DNA of 64,000 bases from Brachynemurus nebulosus (GCA_035578155.1 JAPWDM010000008.1:25506598-25570597), one strand, 5' to 3'. Counted from the stretch's first letter, positions 22,652 to 35,874 are shown. Numbers and translations are program-made. Notes: a model not told the origin generated them from the sequence alone.

Positions 22652-23591
22652 TAGGGGAAGGTAAGGTAATGTGGACACCCTAAGGTTTGAATTGATATAT
22701 TTTCTTAACGGTTTTAATAAATCAATATTTATTGACATAATACAAATGCAAATTTAAAAGTCTTTACTTTGTAACATACATACGGTTTACATATTCACAG
22801 TAACAAAAGATTTTGAATTATTTCGTAAGTGACAAAATGACTGCATTACCCACCTTGGGTAGGTAAAGTGGTATAATATTATTAATATTAAAAATTAACC
22901 TAGATAAAATTGATTTTTTAATTTTTAAATGAAATTACTATTTTTAATCAAAAATACTACAATTCGCTACTAATTAGTAATCATAAATACAGTTTTTAAT
23001 TATCCAAAGTACTCAGATGGTAACTATTCATTTTTAAGACAAAATTCACAAGTAAAATCATCATCTTCCTCACTGTAACTAGAACAGATTTTATGGGCTC
23101 ATCTTTTGTATATCATACATCCTATTCCAGCCATCTTCTGGTTTTGATTCCCGCCATAATTCGGGTACTACCACTGGATCCACTGGACCACTTTACCTTT
23201 ATAAATAGTGGACCACATTGCCCAAAACTAAGTACAATGGAAAAACTGAAATAAGTCCCGTCCCAACGGATGATTCGTAATTGTTTATTATAAAATTAAT
23301 TACTTCAGAACTACAATAAACACAGGGAATATTCACAGAAACCAAGTATTTATAATACAATATATTTTATATAATATTTGTAAGTTGTTACCTTAATCAA
23401 AGGGCAAAAGAAAAACTTTTTTTAAAATAAAATTTTCTAAGTAACACCTAACGAGTTGATATGCACCACCATGATACTATATAAACTGCCAATCTATCAT
23501 TTAAACTAAATAACAAGAGATGACAGCTTTTATTAATTCATTTTCAAACTAGTGATGACCTGCCTGGGCCACTATGGCAAGCCTTCCCCTA
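22652..23591 (-). mobile_element. TA-bounded element carrying a transposase zinc-finger tail
   Basis: The ends are (TA)GGGGAAGGTAAGGTAATG at 22652 and, inverted, (TA)GGGGAAGGCTTGCCATAG at 23591. GTGG-linked motifs recur near both ends: GTGGACACCC, GTAAAGTGG, GGACCACTTTACC and GGACCACATTGCCC. TA flanks fit the Tc1/mariner/pogo group. On the minus strand the interior keeps a C-terminal zinc-finger remnant (23024-23200). Confidence 0.7.
23024..23200 (-). pseudogene. C-terminal PHD-like zinc finger of a transposase, frameshifted
   Basis: The minus strand first reads VPELWRESKPEDGW. After a one-base shift it reads IGCMIYKR, a stop in place of the expected tryptophan (TGA for TGG), then AHKICSSYSEEDDDFTCEFC and LKNE before TAG (23024-23026). 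The spacing W-x2-C-x2-(C/Y)-x2-W-x-H-x2-C-x9-F-x-C-x2-C matches the short zinc-binding tail found at the C-terminus of many insect DDE-superfamily (pogo/Tigger-like) transposases. The second cysteine of the first pair reads as tyrosine. The catalytic domain has been deleted. Assignment to a zinc-finger tail is firm; the link to pogo rests on the TA flanks and family memory. Confidence 0.65.
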
Positions 23592-24202
23592 ATTTGTCAA
23601 ATTTGTACTAATAGAAATTTCCAACCAAAAAATTATTTTTTTTTTATATATCCTCAAACATAACTGTCATCACACAAAAATGCAATTAAAGGAAAAACAA
23701 CATTTTTTTTTTTATTTATACAGTGATAATAAATATTTTTGCTGTTATAGTTTTGTTGCTGTCACTAAACATAGCGAAAATAAGGCTTATCCTGATTTAT
23801 GACAGTTAAATATAATTGTATAAGTACATACATATATACGTTTACATAACCTTTATAAGAATTAAATATATGGTGAAAATAAGAGTAACATTAATTAAAA
23901 TACAAATATTAGATAACCTTCATAAAAATTTAAATGGTAAATAATATTGCTTTAGTATTTTTTTTTTTTTTTTTTTTTTTTATTAAGGACGTGTAAGTCT
24001 GAATCACACGAAAATGTTGTAGGGTGCAACGGTGCAAGGCATCTGCGGCAAAGAGATAATTTTTTTAAATTATTGTAAAAAATAAAATAGCATAAATTTG
24101 TTCCGCTAAGATACAGTCACAATTGATAGCAGGATACCTGATTTTATTAGTTCATCGACTTCTTTGAAAATAAGAAAAAGACACAAATTACATGATACTT
24201 CT
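23592..24202. other. Nothing recognised; poly(T) tract
   Basis: A T-only run lies at about 23959-23981. It could be the tail of a retroposed sequence on the minus strand, but no body was identified. Confidence 0.4.
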
Positions 24203-25440
24203 ATAATTGAAGAAGTGGATTCCAAAACGCGCTAAGTCACTTTTTGTAATTTTTCAGGAAATGTAAAAAACTATCTAGGTAGGCAAATGTAGTAATCTCT
24301 TTAAATTATTTTCAAGTTCTTAGATAATAATTATTATTGATGTTATTTATTTGTTCTTATTTATACATATAATTTTCAATAGATTATATTAAAAAAAAAA
24401 AAAATCTTTAAAAAGTTGGGTTGAGTTGGTTAAAATCAACTTGTATACTGTATTTGTTTAAATACAGATATATTTTATTCAAGAAAGGCTAAGTTCAAAA
24501 ATGCATCACTGCTTGCATGAGGCAGAGTCAAAAGTTCAAAAACGCATCAGACGCATCACAACGAAAAATCAAAAGTTCATTTTTGCATCTGATGCGTCAA
24601 AACAATGCATCAAGAAATTTGGTGATGCGTGTCCAAGATGCTTGTCATGTGTAGAATTATAACTACTTGCCATATTATGTAGGTATTAACACCAACAGGA
24701 ATAATTCCGAAAAAAACTGTTGAAAAAGATTAATGTATTTACTTTTCATTAAAATTGTTTAAACTATTTGAATACATCTTGCACTCAAAATAGGTATGTA
24801 ATATTTTTTATTCAAATAATTTCAATATTTTCAATTTCAAGTAAGTTCAAGTTGAAATTCAAAGATAATATACCTATACAAGGACTGTATTACTATATTA
24901 TCTATAGTCCATCATGCTACATTGGCTACATTGTGTGTCTATTATGCTACATGCATCATGATGCCAATATCCCATTCAAAAATATCTAATGTGCATCAAA
25001 TTTCAAGAGAGCATCAGCATCGCATCATGCAGTATTAGGCGCATCAGAACGTCCTGATGCTGCATCGATGCGGTAAAGTTTACATTTTTGAACTTACCCA
25101 AACATTTTAAACAGTGCATTATTAGCTATTTCATGTGTTTGACATAACAGAAAATCTGTCTACAAGCAAATTTGGAAAAAAATACCAGTTATTATTGGAA
25201 AAAAAAATGCAATGGTTTACGAGTAAATTTGACTGTTTTGAAATAAAACTGTCACTGACTTAGCGCTTTTTTGGAAAACATTCCATTTTTCATCATTCAT
25301 TTTAGAGTAGACTAAGCTCATTTTGAAGGGTGGTACTACGAAAATCGTGTAGAGCTGGACTTGAACATTCTGCATCAACTAAAATCTCACATTAGACAAA
25401 AAATGACTTAGCGCCTTTTGGAATCCACCTCTTCAATTAT
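24203..25440. mobile_element. Outer inverted-repeat element
   Basis: The left end ATAATTGAAGAAGTGGATTC then CAAAACGCGCTAAGTCA is mirrored at 25401-25440 (TGACTTAGCGCC, TTTTGGAATCCACCTCTTCA). A further GACTTAGCGC occurs at about 25258. The element contains a second, complete inverted-repeat element. Confidence 0.75.
24490..25096. mobile_element. Inner element with GCATCA-rich ends
   Basis: Terminal inverted repeats are TAAGTTCAAAAATG (24490) and its complement (ending 25096). GCATCA/TGATGC motifs, many as CGCATCA, cluster at 24502-24650 and 24950-25075 and are nearly absent between. Such subterminal arrays are typical transposase binding regions of hAT or CACTA-type elements. No coding sequence is recognised; the frame at 24768-24989 is not a transposase. 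Confidence 0.7.
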
Positions 25441-26725
25441 TTAATATCAGTACAGGTAACCCCCGAAGAAGACGGTTAATTGGTTCTGTTTTCTTTAAAA
25501 CCGTGTTGTTCGAGACTATAAAAAACGGAATTCTGTTTCAAGTGTGAAAATAAGAAAAAAAATTTACGTATTATAGGACATATTTGGAAATAATTTTATA
25601 TTAAGGGGGTATTCTAGTCTAGAGGCTCCATTTTAAGGTGATTTTATGGGCGTAATAAAAAAAAAGTATATATTGTAACTATTGAGTAGCTTCAAGAGGA
25701 AGCAATAATATCTTTAAAAGTAGTTTCACAGATATTAAAAAAAGTAAGTTACTAAAATTTGTCTTCTAAAATATAAAGTATTTTGTTTTTTGTAGGTTAT
25801 CGGGAAATAATGACAGTTCTGAAAGCCTGCAGATAAGGGTACACATTACATTTTTTTTTTTTGTTGCGTGATGAGTCTAACATAATTTTTGTAAATCAGC
25901 AGATTCTCAAGGTGTGCACCGCTACTATCTCCCTAAAAAAGGCAACATTTTTTCTTCTGCGCGTGGCCTATATCTTGGAGAGAAATTTTTGAAAAATTGA
26001 ATTTTCGGGTCCCGCCATTTCTTTTTCCGGCCCAACTCATTCCACTTATCTGGAATGGGTCTAATATTGGTTGGTGTTAAGAGCGCCGCTGAAAATGAGC
26101 CGTTAAAGGGGCCGCTGGTCTAAAAAGTCTAGGAATCCCTGTTGTCAATATTAAACTAGCTCGGGGTTTACATAAATCATAAATATATCACCAAATTTTA
26201 CACAGGAAGTACTGAAAAACATTCAAAGTATCCTTACTTATTGTTAGTCAAATTTTTAAAAATTAAAAATTTACTAGTCACCCGATTGTTTAGTATGATT
26301 GCCTAATTAATCTTAGTGGTAAAAAACTTTAGTAAGTACTATAAATATTAAACTACAATATAAGGTAGTATCTTAAAAAGAAAATAACGATTTGATAAAT
26401 TTAGTAAAACATACAAAAAAAAAAAAATTAAATTTTTAGGACAGTAATTATACTTTTTACCTTCTTTATTTCCATGTTTTAATAATCAATTTGTGGATTA
26501 AGTTGATTCTACAAATTGTACAAATTTTAGGTAGTTGGAGCATATATTTTTTGGCACATTACTGTCACACCGTAATATATACGTATTAATCAATTCATTG
26601 AAAAGAAAAAAAAACTTTTAGAGCCTATCTTTTCGACTTAGCACGCCAATATAGTTTTATAATTATCTTTTCCTATTTTTATAGTCCTTTTATAATAACA
26701 ATAACAAAAATGGAAATGTGATATA
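25441..26725. other. Unassigned, with two orphan transposon ends
   Basis: At 25605 TTAAGGGGGTATTCTAGTCT resembles a TTAA-type start. At 26080-26141 the minus strand reads CAGGGATTCCTAGACTTTTT AGACC, a hAT-type start. Neither has an identified partner. Confidence 0.4.
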
Positions 26726-28074
26726 CAGGGTGTTAGTGAATAAGTGCAAAAGATTTTAACAAGTGATTTCTGAGGTTCTTTTATGTAACAAAGTTCATAT
26801 AAACCCAGGTCCGAAAACGCTTAGTTTCCAAGATACGGGGTGTTTAGTTTCTCGTATTTTTTATTTTAATATTTTATTAAATATTTCAAAAACGTTTTGA
26901 TATATTGACACAAAATTTGGGACACACTATGACAGGATAAATACCCATATTCTGAAGTAGTCAGAATATTTCCACTCAAACTAATCGCGTCCGGACGGCC
27001 ATGTGATGACATATTTTTGAAGAAGAAAAACGTACGCCAATGATTTTTCCACTTCGAAAATGTTTTTTTGCACGATCGTGTATTTTTATGCATTTACCGA
27101 TGCTGTTGACAATGCTCGTAAGTTACACTTCCCGAACGTTTTGTTTATATCCATGGAAACCAAAAAATAACAGTGCGGTAAGTGAAATAGATGCGTGGTA
27201 AGTGAATAGGAGTGTGGTAAGTGACACTAGCTCAAAAATGATTGTAATTATTTATTTATATTGACATTAAAAGTACAATTTGAACAATTAGAAAAATAAA
27301 TCGATTAATATGAAAATTTTCACTAGTTTGCACATTATTATTATTATTGTTGGCATTAGTCTTCATATTTTATTGACATTTCAAAAGGTCGTTCAATCAT
27401 TAAAATTTTCTGGAGTTTTCATAATCTTCCTTGTTTCCTTTGATTTTACGAGAATAAATTTGCAGCCAAAAATAAAATGCTTCATCATCAATTTCAATAT
27501 TCTCACTAATATTATAGTTTAACAAAATATTTTCCTCAATTTTTTTAATAGAAAATTCAAAAAAGCTATTCACGCCAATGAAATATTGACACTTAATTTT
27601 TTATTTACAAATATAGTTGTCAATTGTCACTACAAAGATTCGTAATAAATATTTATTATATTTATTCATGGCATAACTCATAACATAGAAATATAAATTT
27701 CACCTGTATTACCCGAATTTTATTTTTTATTTAATATATTTTTATTCTTTAATTATTTTAAATCGATCGAGTTTCTCGATCAGTAAAAGCAACTTACCGA
27801 ACTTATATTGTAAAATATTATTTCCAATGTCCCATAAATTGTTGACAAAAATGACCTCTTAGTATTTTGTCGCTCATGTAGCCGTTTTCAAGATAAAAAA
27901 TAATTTACAGTTACTGTTCCTACCACAAAACCGGTATGGGCTATCTAGTAGCCTATCAACTCTGTATCTTGGAAGCTAAGCGTTTTCGGACCTGGGTTTA
28001 TATGAACTTTTTTACTTAAAAGAACCTCAGAATAACCTGTTAAAATTTTTCGCACTTATTCACTAACACCCCTT
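26726..28074. mobile_element. Inverted-repeat element with 115-bp termini
   Basis: The left terminus CAGGGTGTTAGTGAATAAGT continues with CCAGGTCCGAAAACGCTTAG. It is mirrored at 27962-28074 (CTAAGCGTTTTCGGACCTGG ... CACTAACACCCC). Flanks are TA-rich. Inside, GTGGTAAGTGAA is repeated three times (about 27172-27225). The interior frames (26866-27093 minus, 27310-27522 plus) look non-coding. Confidence 0.8.
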
Positions 28075-28921
28075 ATATCAATTTTGTTTTGTCTCACTAT
28101 TTAAATAGTATAAAGATTATATTTCACATCATTGAAGAAGTTATTTTCTCAAAATTTTGCCTAACATACATAAGTATTCAAAACCACTCTAAGTACAATA
28201 TATACCTAGAGTATGGTATTATAAAAAGAATATATGTAAGTAAATAAGCATACCTAAGTACATATAATGTTTATATAAATACACACATTCAAAGAGAGCT
28301 CTACTTTTAATAGGCGACAGTTGTGATGAAATGTCATAAAAAATGCATTTTTAAATTACTTTTTAAAATGCACAATACGATACCAGTAGCTATAGAGCTA
28401 GGCTACAACACTATGTACGATATGTAGTCGTATACTATAACAGCAAGCTCCTCGAATGAATGTAACATTCGTTCTCTACTTTCATAAACATTCATACAAA
28501 GAGGAAATCTATTAAAATAGAAAATATTAGAAATGTCTCTGTAAATAAATATTAAACATCTGTTTCATACCGTTAAACGAAAAGAAAAAATGGTTATTGC
28601 TTAGAAGAAAATGTATATCTTTCTCTATTGTTGCGAGCGTTACTTTGTGCAAATTCATTTTTTAAATAAAAAATAAAACTTTTAAAAGAAACGACTGCAT
28701 GTATTAGAAAATGACTGTTTAAGTCAAAAGTGCACTAACAATTTATTAAAGTTAACCATGTGAAATTTTTGCAAAGCATATTTTTCTGTTTTTGTATCCA
28801 TATATTTTTAATTATAGATAATTTTCTTTTAATCATATACAAGACTGTTGAAATTGTAATCAACTACATATGTGATACGTGTGAAAAATATATAGTGAGT
28901 TTTTATTTAATTGTGTATAGC
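28075..28921. other. Nothing recognised
   Basis: AT-rich sequence without supported features. The open frame 28760-28960 is hydrophobic by composition and crosses into the next element. Confidence 0.45.
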
Positions 28922-30022
28922 GTTGACCAGGGTAATTGTGAATGGATTTTCATGAGTTGAGATAAAAGCGTTGTTTGAAGTATTTTTTATTTTATATATC
29001 ACATTATGGTTGATTTACTTTGAATTCTACATTATTCAGGATGCACCACACAAATTTTGAGCAAATTCGTATGAAAAACAAAAATTTTATAAGCCATTCA
29101 CATTTCTCCGGTGCGGTTTTGCAAATCTTATGAATTTTGGGGTAAAAGTGAATGCTATCAGAAAAATTATTTAGAATGGATTACAAGAGAAGTGTGGTAC
29201 GTCAGAGTAAAGCCCAACTCAAATTCTTCACATTTACTCCACTTTCAAATTTTTCATCATACCTTAGCGGTCACAATTTCTCTTTGTCTAATGCAAGTTA
29301 CGCATACCTCAAATTTCTACAAAAAATCAAGGTTAAAGAAAAATAACAAAAATTGTAGGAACAAATTTATTACAAGCTAAAAATGATATTTTGTCATTTT
29401 ATCATATAAAAAATCAAAAAATTACATGTATTCACACAAAAACGAGGAAAATAAGAGTTTTTCAAGGAAATACATTTAGTTTACATGAATAAAAAACAAT
29501 TTTTTTTTTCGTATTGTTTGTACAACGGAAACTTGTACAATAAGGTCACCAGCACCTTCATCAAGATTTTCAACTCTGAAAAGGACGCTACTGAAATTTT
29601 GGACCAAATGGAGGCATTTGTGAATGACGTTCACATTTACCTCACAATTTTAAAATCAAGGGGTAATTGTGAATTGGTGATAAATTGTCCAATTTCTTTA
29701 GCAGTTAATAAGGAACCCTCTCAGGGTTTAGACCACTTCTTTAGAAGTACTTTTAACCATTTCTTACCTTTTGAAAAAAAAAAATGTATTTAAAAAAAAA
29801 TTTTTTTTTGGATTGGTTGAAGTAAGATACATAAAATTTTGCAAGGGTTTTTTCAAAATAAAAAAGATACTAATACTTGGAGAATTGTTATGAAATTTTA
29901 ATAGCATATTAAGAAAGGACAGAAAAACATATTAAGAGTTGATTTTTAACAATATTAATGTTATTTTGGAAATTATAGGCGCCGTTCACAATTGTCCCAA
30001 TTCACAGTTACCCCGGTCAACC
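28922..30022. mobile_element. Inverted-repeat element, GTTGACC ends
   Basis: GTTGACCAGGGTAATTGTGA at 28922 is mirrored by TCACAGTTACCCCGGTCAAC ending near 30021. The core motif GGTAATTGTGAATTGG also occurs internally at about 29664. Two open frames lie inside (29111-29380 and 29485-29793, the latter 102 codons with a charged helix-like stretch SEKDATEILDQMEAFVNDVH). I recognise neither, and there is no DDE signature. Confidence 0.65.
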
Positions 30023-30917
30023 CTACCTAAACCAGTTATTCTTAATCTGAACACCTTCTGAAGATTCTAAAACGTGTGGTATATCAATATCTTCACGGTT
30101 AATTTTTTCTTTCTTTTGAATTTAGTTACTAACTTTTAATATATTTTTTAAGAAAAAGAAAGATATGAAGCATTATCACAATGTGTATTATCACATAAAA
30201 GTGAAAAACTATACAAAATAAGCAATTTTTTTGTTTTCATTTTTCGGGAGAATAATACAGAAAAGTTATTAAATTAATCGTTTTTATCCCTAGTCATTTA
30301 GTTAAGGGTAAAACAGTCGACTAAGAAATGACTTTTATTTTATGAGAAAAAATTATTCGATTAAATCGATTAATCGATTAATCATCCTACATCACTACTA
30401 CGTATATATGTTTCCCCACTATAACTAAAGGATGAAACATCTTATTTTTACGAAACTTAGTGAAAACGTTGGAGTGTCTTTGGGCAAATTTCTTGCGACA
30501 CATTTCTACATTTAAAAGAGGGAAAAATTACCTAAAATAGATTTTTGAACCATTATTATTCTATGTAAACGAGTTTCCCAAAAAAACTAATTAATTGGAA
30601 ATTCGCTATGTTATGTAGAATTCTGCGACAGAGGTATTTGTTATTTCAACATTCTTAGAATTCCAACAAATAATTATTAATTCCAAAACAATATTCCAAT
30701 ACCACCATCCTGTCAGAGCATAATGAAAATAATTAGACAACCTTGAGTTAGAGAAATAGCATTGATTAAGTGTAAAAATAATTATATTAATTTACTCTGT
30801 GCTAATAGTCATCAAAAGTTCTTTTAGCTACAACGATGAGAGAATGTACTGTTATTTACAACAGGGTCTAACATCGAAGTCATTTGTACACACGGTACCT
30901 AGGACCTAGGACAAATA
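30023..30917. other. Unassigned, with two orphan element ends
   Basis: At 30350-30398 the minus strand reads TAGTGATGTAGGATGATTAA TCGATTAATCG, a hAT-like end. At 30598-30641 GAAATTCGCTATGTTATG and GCGACAGAGGTAT match the right end of the insertion finishing at 59044. No gene was recognised. Confidence 0.45.
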
Positions 30918-31857
30918 CACTGTTAAAAAAATATGAATTATTACAATAAAAAATATGGTAATTTTTTACAATACGTGTCTTGAAAATTACAATGTGTTAG
31001 TAAAAAATAATTTAGCTGTAAAATATGAAATTTTGTGTAAAAATACTAAAATTACATATAAAAATGGTATTTGACGTGTTAAAATAGTAAAATTACATTT
31101 CGAAACGAATATTTACTGTATTTGTATGTAAATTACCGGTATCACGTGACTGATTCTGCGCAATTGACGGCGTCAGTTGAATTGGTTTGCTCATGTTTGC
31201 AGTTTATTTATTATGTATTCAAGGTTAACTTCATTCAATGCAGTTTCATAATGTGTTAAACTGTTTTAAGCAATTAAAATTTTTTTGTAAAAAAGTGTTA
31301 AGTGTTTTTATGAGTAGAAATTCAGTATTATAAAGGGAAAGATCCAAAAATTATCCTTATTAGAAATTCAATATGGTAATTACTTTAACAATATAAAATC
31401 AAGCAATGGATGTGCATTCGATATGACTGGACACTGATGAATATTGGGTGCAAGATAATTCAATTTCAGTGATTATTTAAGACAAAATTTACCTAGAGAT
31501 GGTAGTGCCTGTTAAAACTTATTGTGAACTATAAAATATAAATACATATTTATTTCTAAAACTGAACAAAATAATGTTTAGCTTCTAATTTTTTTTAACT
31601 TTAGTTGTGTTTACTCATTCTGTGATATAATATATGCACGAGTATAATTATGTATGCATACTCTGTAATTTTACATGTCGTACGTATTTAATTTACATTG
31701 AGTGGTGTAAAATTACATCCGAAATGTAATGTAAAACATTCTACAATATAATTTTATATAGAAAAATGCTCTAAACATTTCCTAAAATGTAATTTTACAA
31801 TATTTAATGTTGGCAATTAAATGCCAACATTAAATGTTATAAAATTTTTTAACAGTG
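30918..31857. mobile_element. hAT-like MITE with GTAAAATTAC motifs
   Basis: It starts CACTGTTAAAAAAAT and ends with the near complement AAATTTTTTAACAGTG. The flanking octamers GACAAATA and TACAAAAA agree at six of eight positions. GTAAAATTAC and variants recur at both ends. A perfect 26-base palindrome, centred on TTGGCAATTAAATGCCAA, sits near the right end (about 31807-31832). Confidence 0.7.
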
Positions 31858-33792
31858 TACAAAAAGGAATGTTTTTTAAAAACTGTGTGGTCTCTGGTAT
31901 TTTCTAATCGATCATATTTTGTTTTAAATCATATAAGCATTTTTATGATAAAAACTATAGCATAGTAAAATATTTTACAATCAGAAGAATGTGCAGGCCA
32001 TATTACAAGTTCACGAGCTCACTACATCGTACTGTTAAAGAACGTGATATGTATAGGTTCTGCAAGGTGAATAGAACAAAACAAACCAACAATTTCTTGT
32101 AATTATTCTAGGTAATCATTTTAGTTTATATACTCTAAAGACGATCATATTTAAGTTTATCACAAGAAACTATTCATAAACAGTAATAAATTAATCTAGT
32201 ATTTAAACTGATAAGATTATTAAAATAATTAACTACGAAAGTTTGTAGTGAAGCAGTGCAAAAATTGTTTCGTAATTTAATTAAATTGCGTGTACGTCCA
32301 AAAGGATAGTAAATTCATATCTCAGTTCCTATATTTATCAAAAATATGTAAAGTTATGTTAATTTTTTACTAGTTTTACCAGCGATATATCTAATTGTTG
32401 CAACATTAGAGGTGAAGAGATATGACAATAAGGCTGAATAGTTACGTCACTAAAATCAACACGGACGAGGTTATAAACACGAATGAGGAGTTGATGTACC
32501 TACCAGGGCTGACTAAAGTTGTAACTATAAATCATTATAATTCAAAATGTACCTATAATTTCAGGTTTATTGTATTGTATTTATTTACTGTATTTAGCAT
32601 ATTTGCTATTACAGGGGGTTGATACAAAAACATAAATAATTTCAGGTTTAAAATACTATTATTACTTTTTGTTTAGATTTAATTTCCCTTCCAAAAAAAT
32701 ATTAACACTATGAGGCCCGAGCACTTTCATAGTAAATTTCCCCGGAAGCCGGCAATATTTAAAAAAAAAAACTATATAAACAAATACATAAAATAAAATG
32801 ATTCAAATACACAACACAGTTCCACACGTATGTATGTGTAAAACTGTAAACAGACGTACTACGTGATACGTACATACATACTACATATACACTGGCATTC
32901 AAATCAATTTTATTTAAAAATATATATTTTTTATGTATTTTTTGTTTATCTTAAAATTTTTTATACATAGAAACCAAGAGAGTAGTGTTTGTTGGTATGT
33001 ATATGTTTGTGTGAATGGGAACACATCCGTGTGATGAAGAATGATAAACATGATAAACATCGTACACATAATGAGTAATCAACTAATCAATTAATCATTG
33101 ATCGCGGTCGGCCTCTGGGGAAGTTTTGTTTGGTTTCGGATGCCGAAGCCGTGGGACTGAAAGTGTTAATTTATCAACTATACAATATTATTTAGCGAAC
33201 AAATATTCTATCTACCTCGCTGTTGTGGTAAAGTAACTATATTTTAGTATCTTCCAGCTAAATTAAAAAAACAGAATAGATTTTCAAAACGATAGAAATA
33301 ATGAAAAGCTACCGAAACCAAAGTTAATCTGTTCTATTTCATCTAATATACAATAAATGGTATGAAAACCGAAAGTAAAGGTCAGAAATGTTCTCATCCA
33401 CCTTGTTTTACGATATTTCATTTGCACTTGAGATTTTTAAGGTTGTATATCAAACAGTGAATATTTTCCGGTGTAAATATTCAACTAATTTTTATTATGA
33501 ATCTGGCCATGTAAATAATTTTATTACCTACTTCACTTATGTGTAAACAAAAAATTTACATATACTAATAATAATATCAAATACCTACAGCACAACCCCT
33601 TTTTATGCGGTGTTGGGCAATGAAAAATTTATGAGTCCATGGTTAAATGCACGTTCAAGTGAAATACACACAATATAATAAACAGTTATCCTCACTGCAG
33701 GTGGCCAGGATCTTTTCTCTCCAAATATATAATTTGATTTGATTTTTGAGTTCTATACGGAGCTAATTGTATCTTTATTGAAAATATAAATA
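31858..33792. other. Nothing recognised over 1.9 kb
   Basis: An open frame at 32422-32622 begins with ATG and reads MTIRLNSYVTKINTDEVINT, with an AG shortly before it. I recognise no family and see no partner exon. At 33110-33165 there is a short GC-rich block without a match I can name. Confidence 0.4.
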
Positions 33793-34034
33793 TTAAGGTA
33801 CGAATCTACCAAGCGCGCAACCTGTTTGCAAATGTTTGCGAACACAAAATTGTTTGGTGGATACGATCGTCACGAATGTTTGCAATTGTTTGCTAATGTT
33901 TATCAGTGTTCCAACCATAACGACCATAACTGTTTGTTCAGTGGAGACAGTGTGTTCGCAAACAGTTGCAAACATTGGCAAACAACTACAAACATTTGAA
34001 GCAAATGTTTTTTCGGTGGATTCGCACCTTTACC
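33793..34034. mobile_element. Short MITE with TTTGCAAA-type motifs
   Basis: TTAAGGTACGAATCTACC at 33793 is mirrored by GGTGGATTCGCACCTTTA near 34032. GTTTGC/GCAAAC motifs fill both halves. Length is about 240 bp with no coding capacity; the two opposing open frames are by-products of its near-symmetry. Confidence 0.75.
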
Positions 34035-34142
34035 TATAAATATTACTAAATGATTACAAAATAAAGAGGAATCATTAAATGGTATACTTCTACATAATAA
34101 TTATAATTTTCATCTAATACACATATTTAAAAATAGGTATAT

Positions 34143-35370
34143 TTAAGGTAAAAGACCCGGTAATTGACCCTGGCCCAGTTTTTGACCTTTTCAACTTTTT
34201 TATAAATTAATAAAAAAACTATATTTCAAATAAAAAAAAAAATAAATTCTTAATCTAAAGTAATCTATTCTGTGTCTAATGAACAGCAATTTAAAAAGTT
34301 TAGAATGTATTAACTAAATAAAAAAAATTTTTTAAGTTTAAATTGAATGTGAAATCTATTTTTTAGTTGTTGCCTAAACTTTTTAAGATAGAAACTACGT
34401 CGTTTTGATCTGTGCAATATTCACCATGTAAGTATGAAAATTTAATTAAAAATATATGAACACGTTAATATTTGTTTAAATTTTATTTTCAAATACTTAT
34501 AAAATACATTAGAATGATTTTTATCATTAAAATATGAGGGTCAATATTACTAGGCCCAATTCTAAGGGTATGACGCAGTTTTTCAACCTAAAATTCTAAC
34601 CTAAAACATGCGAGATTATCTGTTTAGTGACATGTACATAAAATGTAAAAATAGTTATTTTAAATTAGTTTTTGTTAGTTATTTTGTTATTTATAGTTAT
34701 CTTCGATTAGTTTTTGTTATTTTTCATAACGTAGTGATAAGTTAACATTAAACATGCATTTTTATCACTTATTATTACACGAGAGGTTTGTATTTTTTCG
34801 AATAAATTTGGGTTTGTCTAACGAAAATTTGTTGCCTAGCAATTTAACGAGAAGAATTGTTAACAAAAACGCGACAGCGGACATGCCGACATTGGTATAA
34901 CGCTTTTCGTCGTCGGAATCATTAATGTTTTTATTTTTCGTAGTGTTTTGTAGCATTACTTAAATTATTTGTAAATAAAATTTTAAAAAACTGTATTTTT
35001 TATAATAAATAAGTATTTAATTTATTAGTCTAAATAATGATTTGATTTGATTTAAGCTTAGCACGTACTCCATAAGCTAATCATAATTGAATTTAAGGGT
35101 CAGAGAAACTAGGCCACTGTCAGGGTCAGAAACTGTCACATGAGAAATTCTAAGGGTCAAAAACTGGGACTTGGATGTCAATTTTTAAACATTAATTTAA
35201 ATTATTAATTCAATTTAAATAGTTATTTTACGTACATGACTTTATTTTGAAGACCATAAACTCGTTGATAAAATTATTAATTATCTCTTAAGTAAAAACT
35301 TATATTTATTATTGTCGTTTAACCTCAGCCGTCACTACAAAACGGTCAGAAAGTAGGCCCTTTACCTTAA
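34143..35370. mobile_element. TTAA-bounded element with AGGGTCA motifs
   Basis: Ends are TTAAGGTAAAAGACCCGG (34143) and GGCCCTTTACCTTAA (to 35370). The TTAA copies suggest a piggyBac-type target. The motif (A)GGGTCA-x-A-AACT recurs near the right end (about 35095-35165), with related GACCCTGGCCCAGTTTTTGA on the left. A 63-codon minus-strand frame (34765-34956) is not a recognised transposase. Confidence 0.75.
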
Positions 35371-35874
35371 ACGTAGTTACTGTAACTAAATTTCTTCTTC
35401 ATTTTTTTTAAATTTTAATCGAAAACTATGGTCAAGTTACGTTTCTGTACAATATTTGTTGTAATATAGCACCAGGTTCCTAGTAATGATAAACAATTTT
35501 TCTGTCAAACACAAAAACCCTCTTTGACTCATAAAGATAGGATTAGCTCCGTATAGAGCTCAAAAATGAAATAAAATTATATGTGTACCTATTTGGAAAA
35601 AAAAACTGCAACAAAGGCCACATGCAGTGAGGTGTTGTTATTAGGTTGTGTGTATCACATTTGAACAGCTGCATTATAAGATGGATCCACAATGTTTCTC
35701 TTACCCTATTAATGAAAGAACATTAGTTTGCGGAAAGATTAGTTATTAACTGTTTTTGAGCATTTTATCATCAGTTCATCATATTACCTAAGCAGATAAT
35801 AAATTATTGCATCATTCAGATTTTTTACATATATGTATGTATTGCAATTTTTGCAATATTATAAAAATAAAATA
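35371..35874. other. Nothing recognised
   Basis: No supported feature between the TTAA element and the next inverted-repeat element. Confidence 0.4.

Noticed and set aside
29485..29793. 102-codon frame as a real gene
   Set aside because: It lies inside an inverted-repeat element, has AT-driven composition, and shares the element's repeated GGTAATTGTGAATTGG motif at DNA level.
33110..33165. GC-rich block resembling a structured RNA fragment
   Set aside because: No pairing pattern or known rRNA/tRNA signature could be confirmed by eye.
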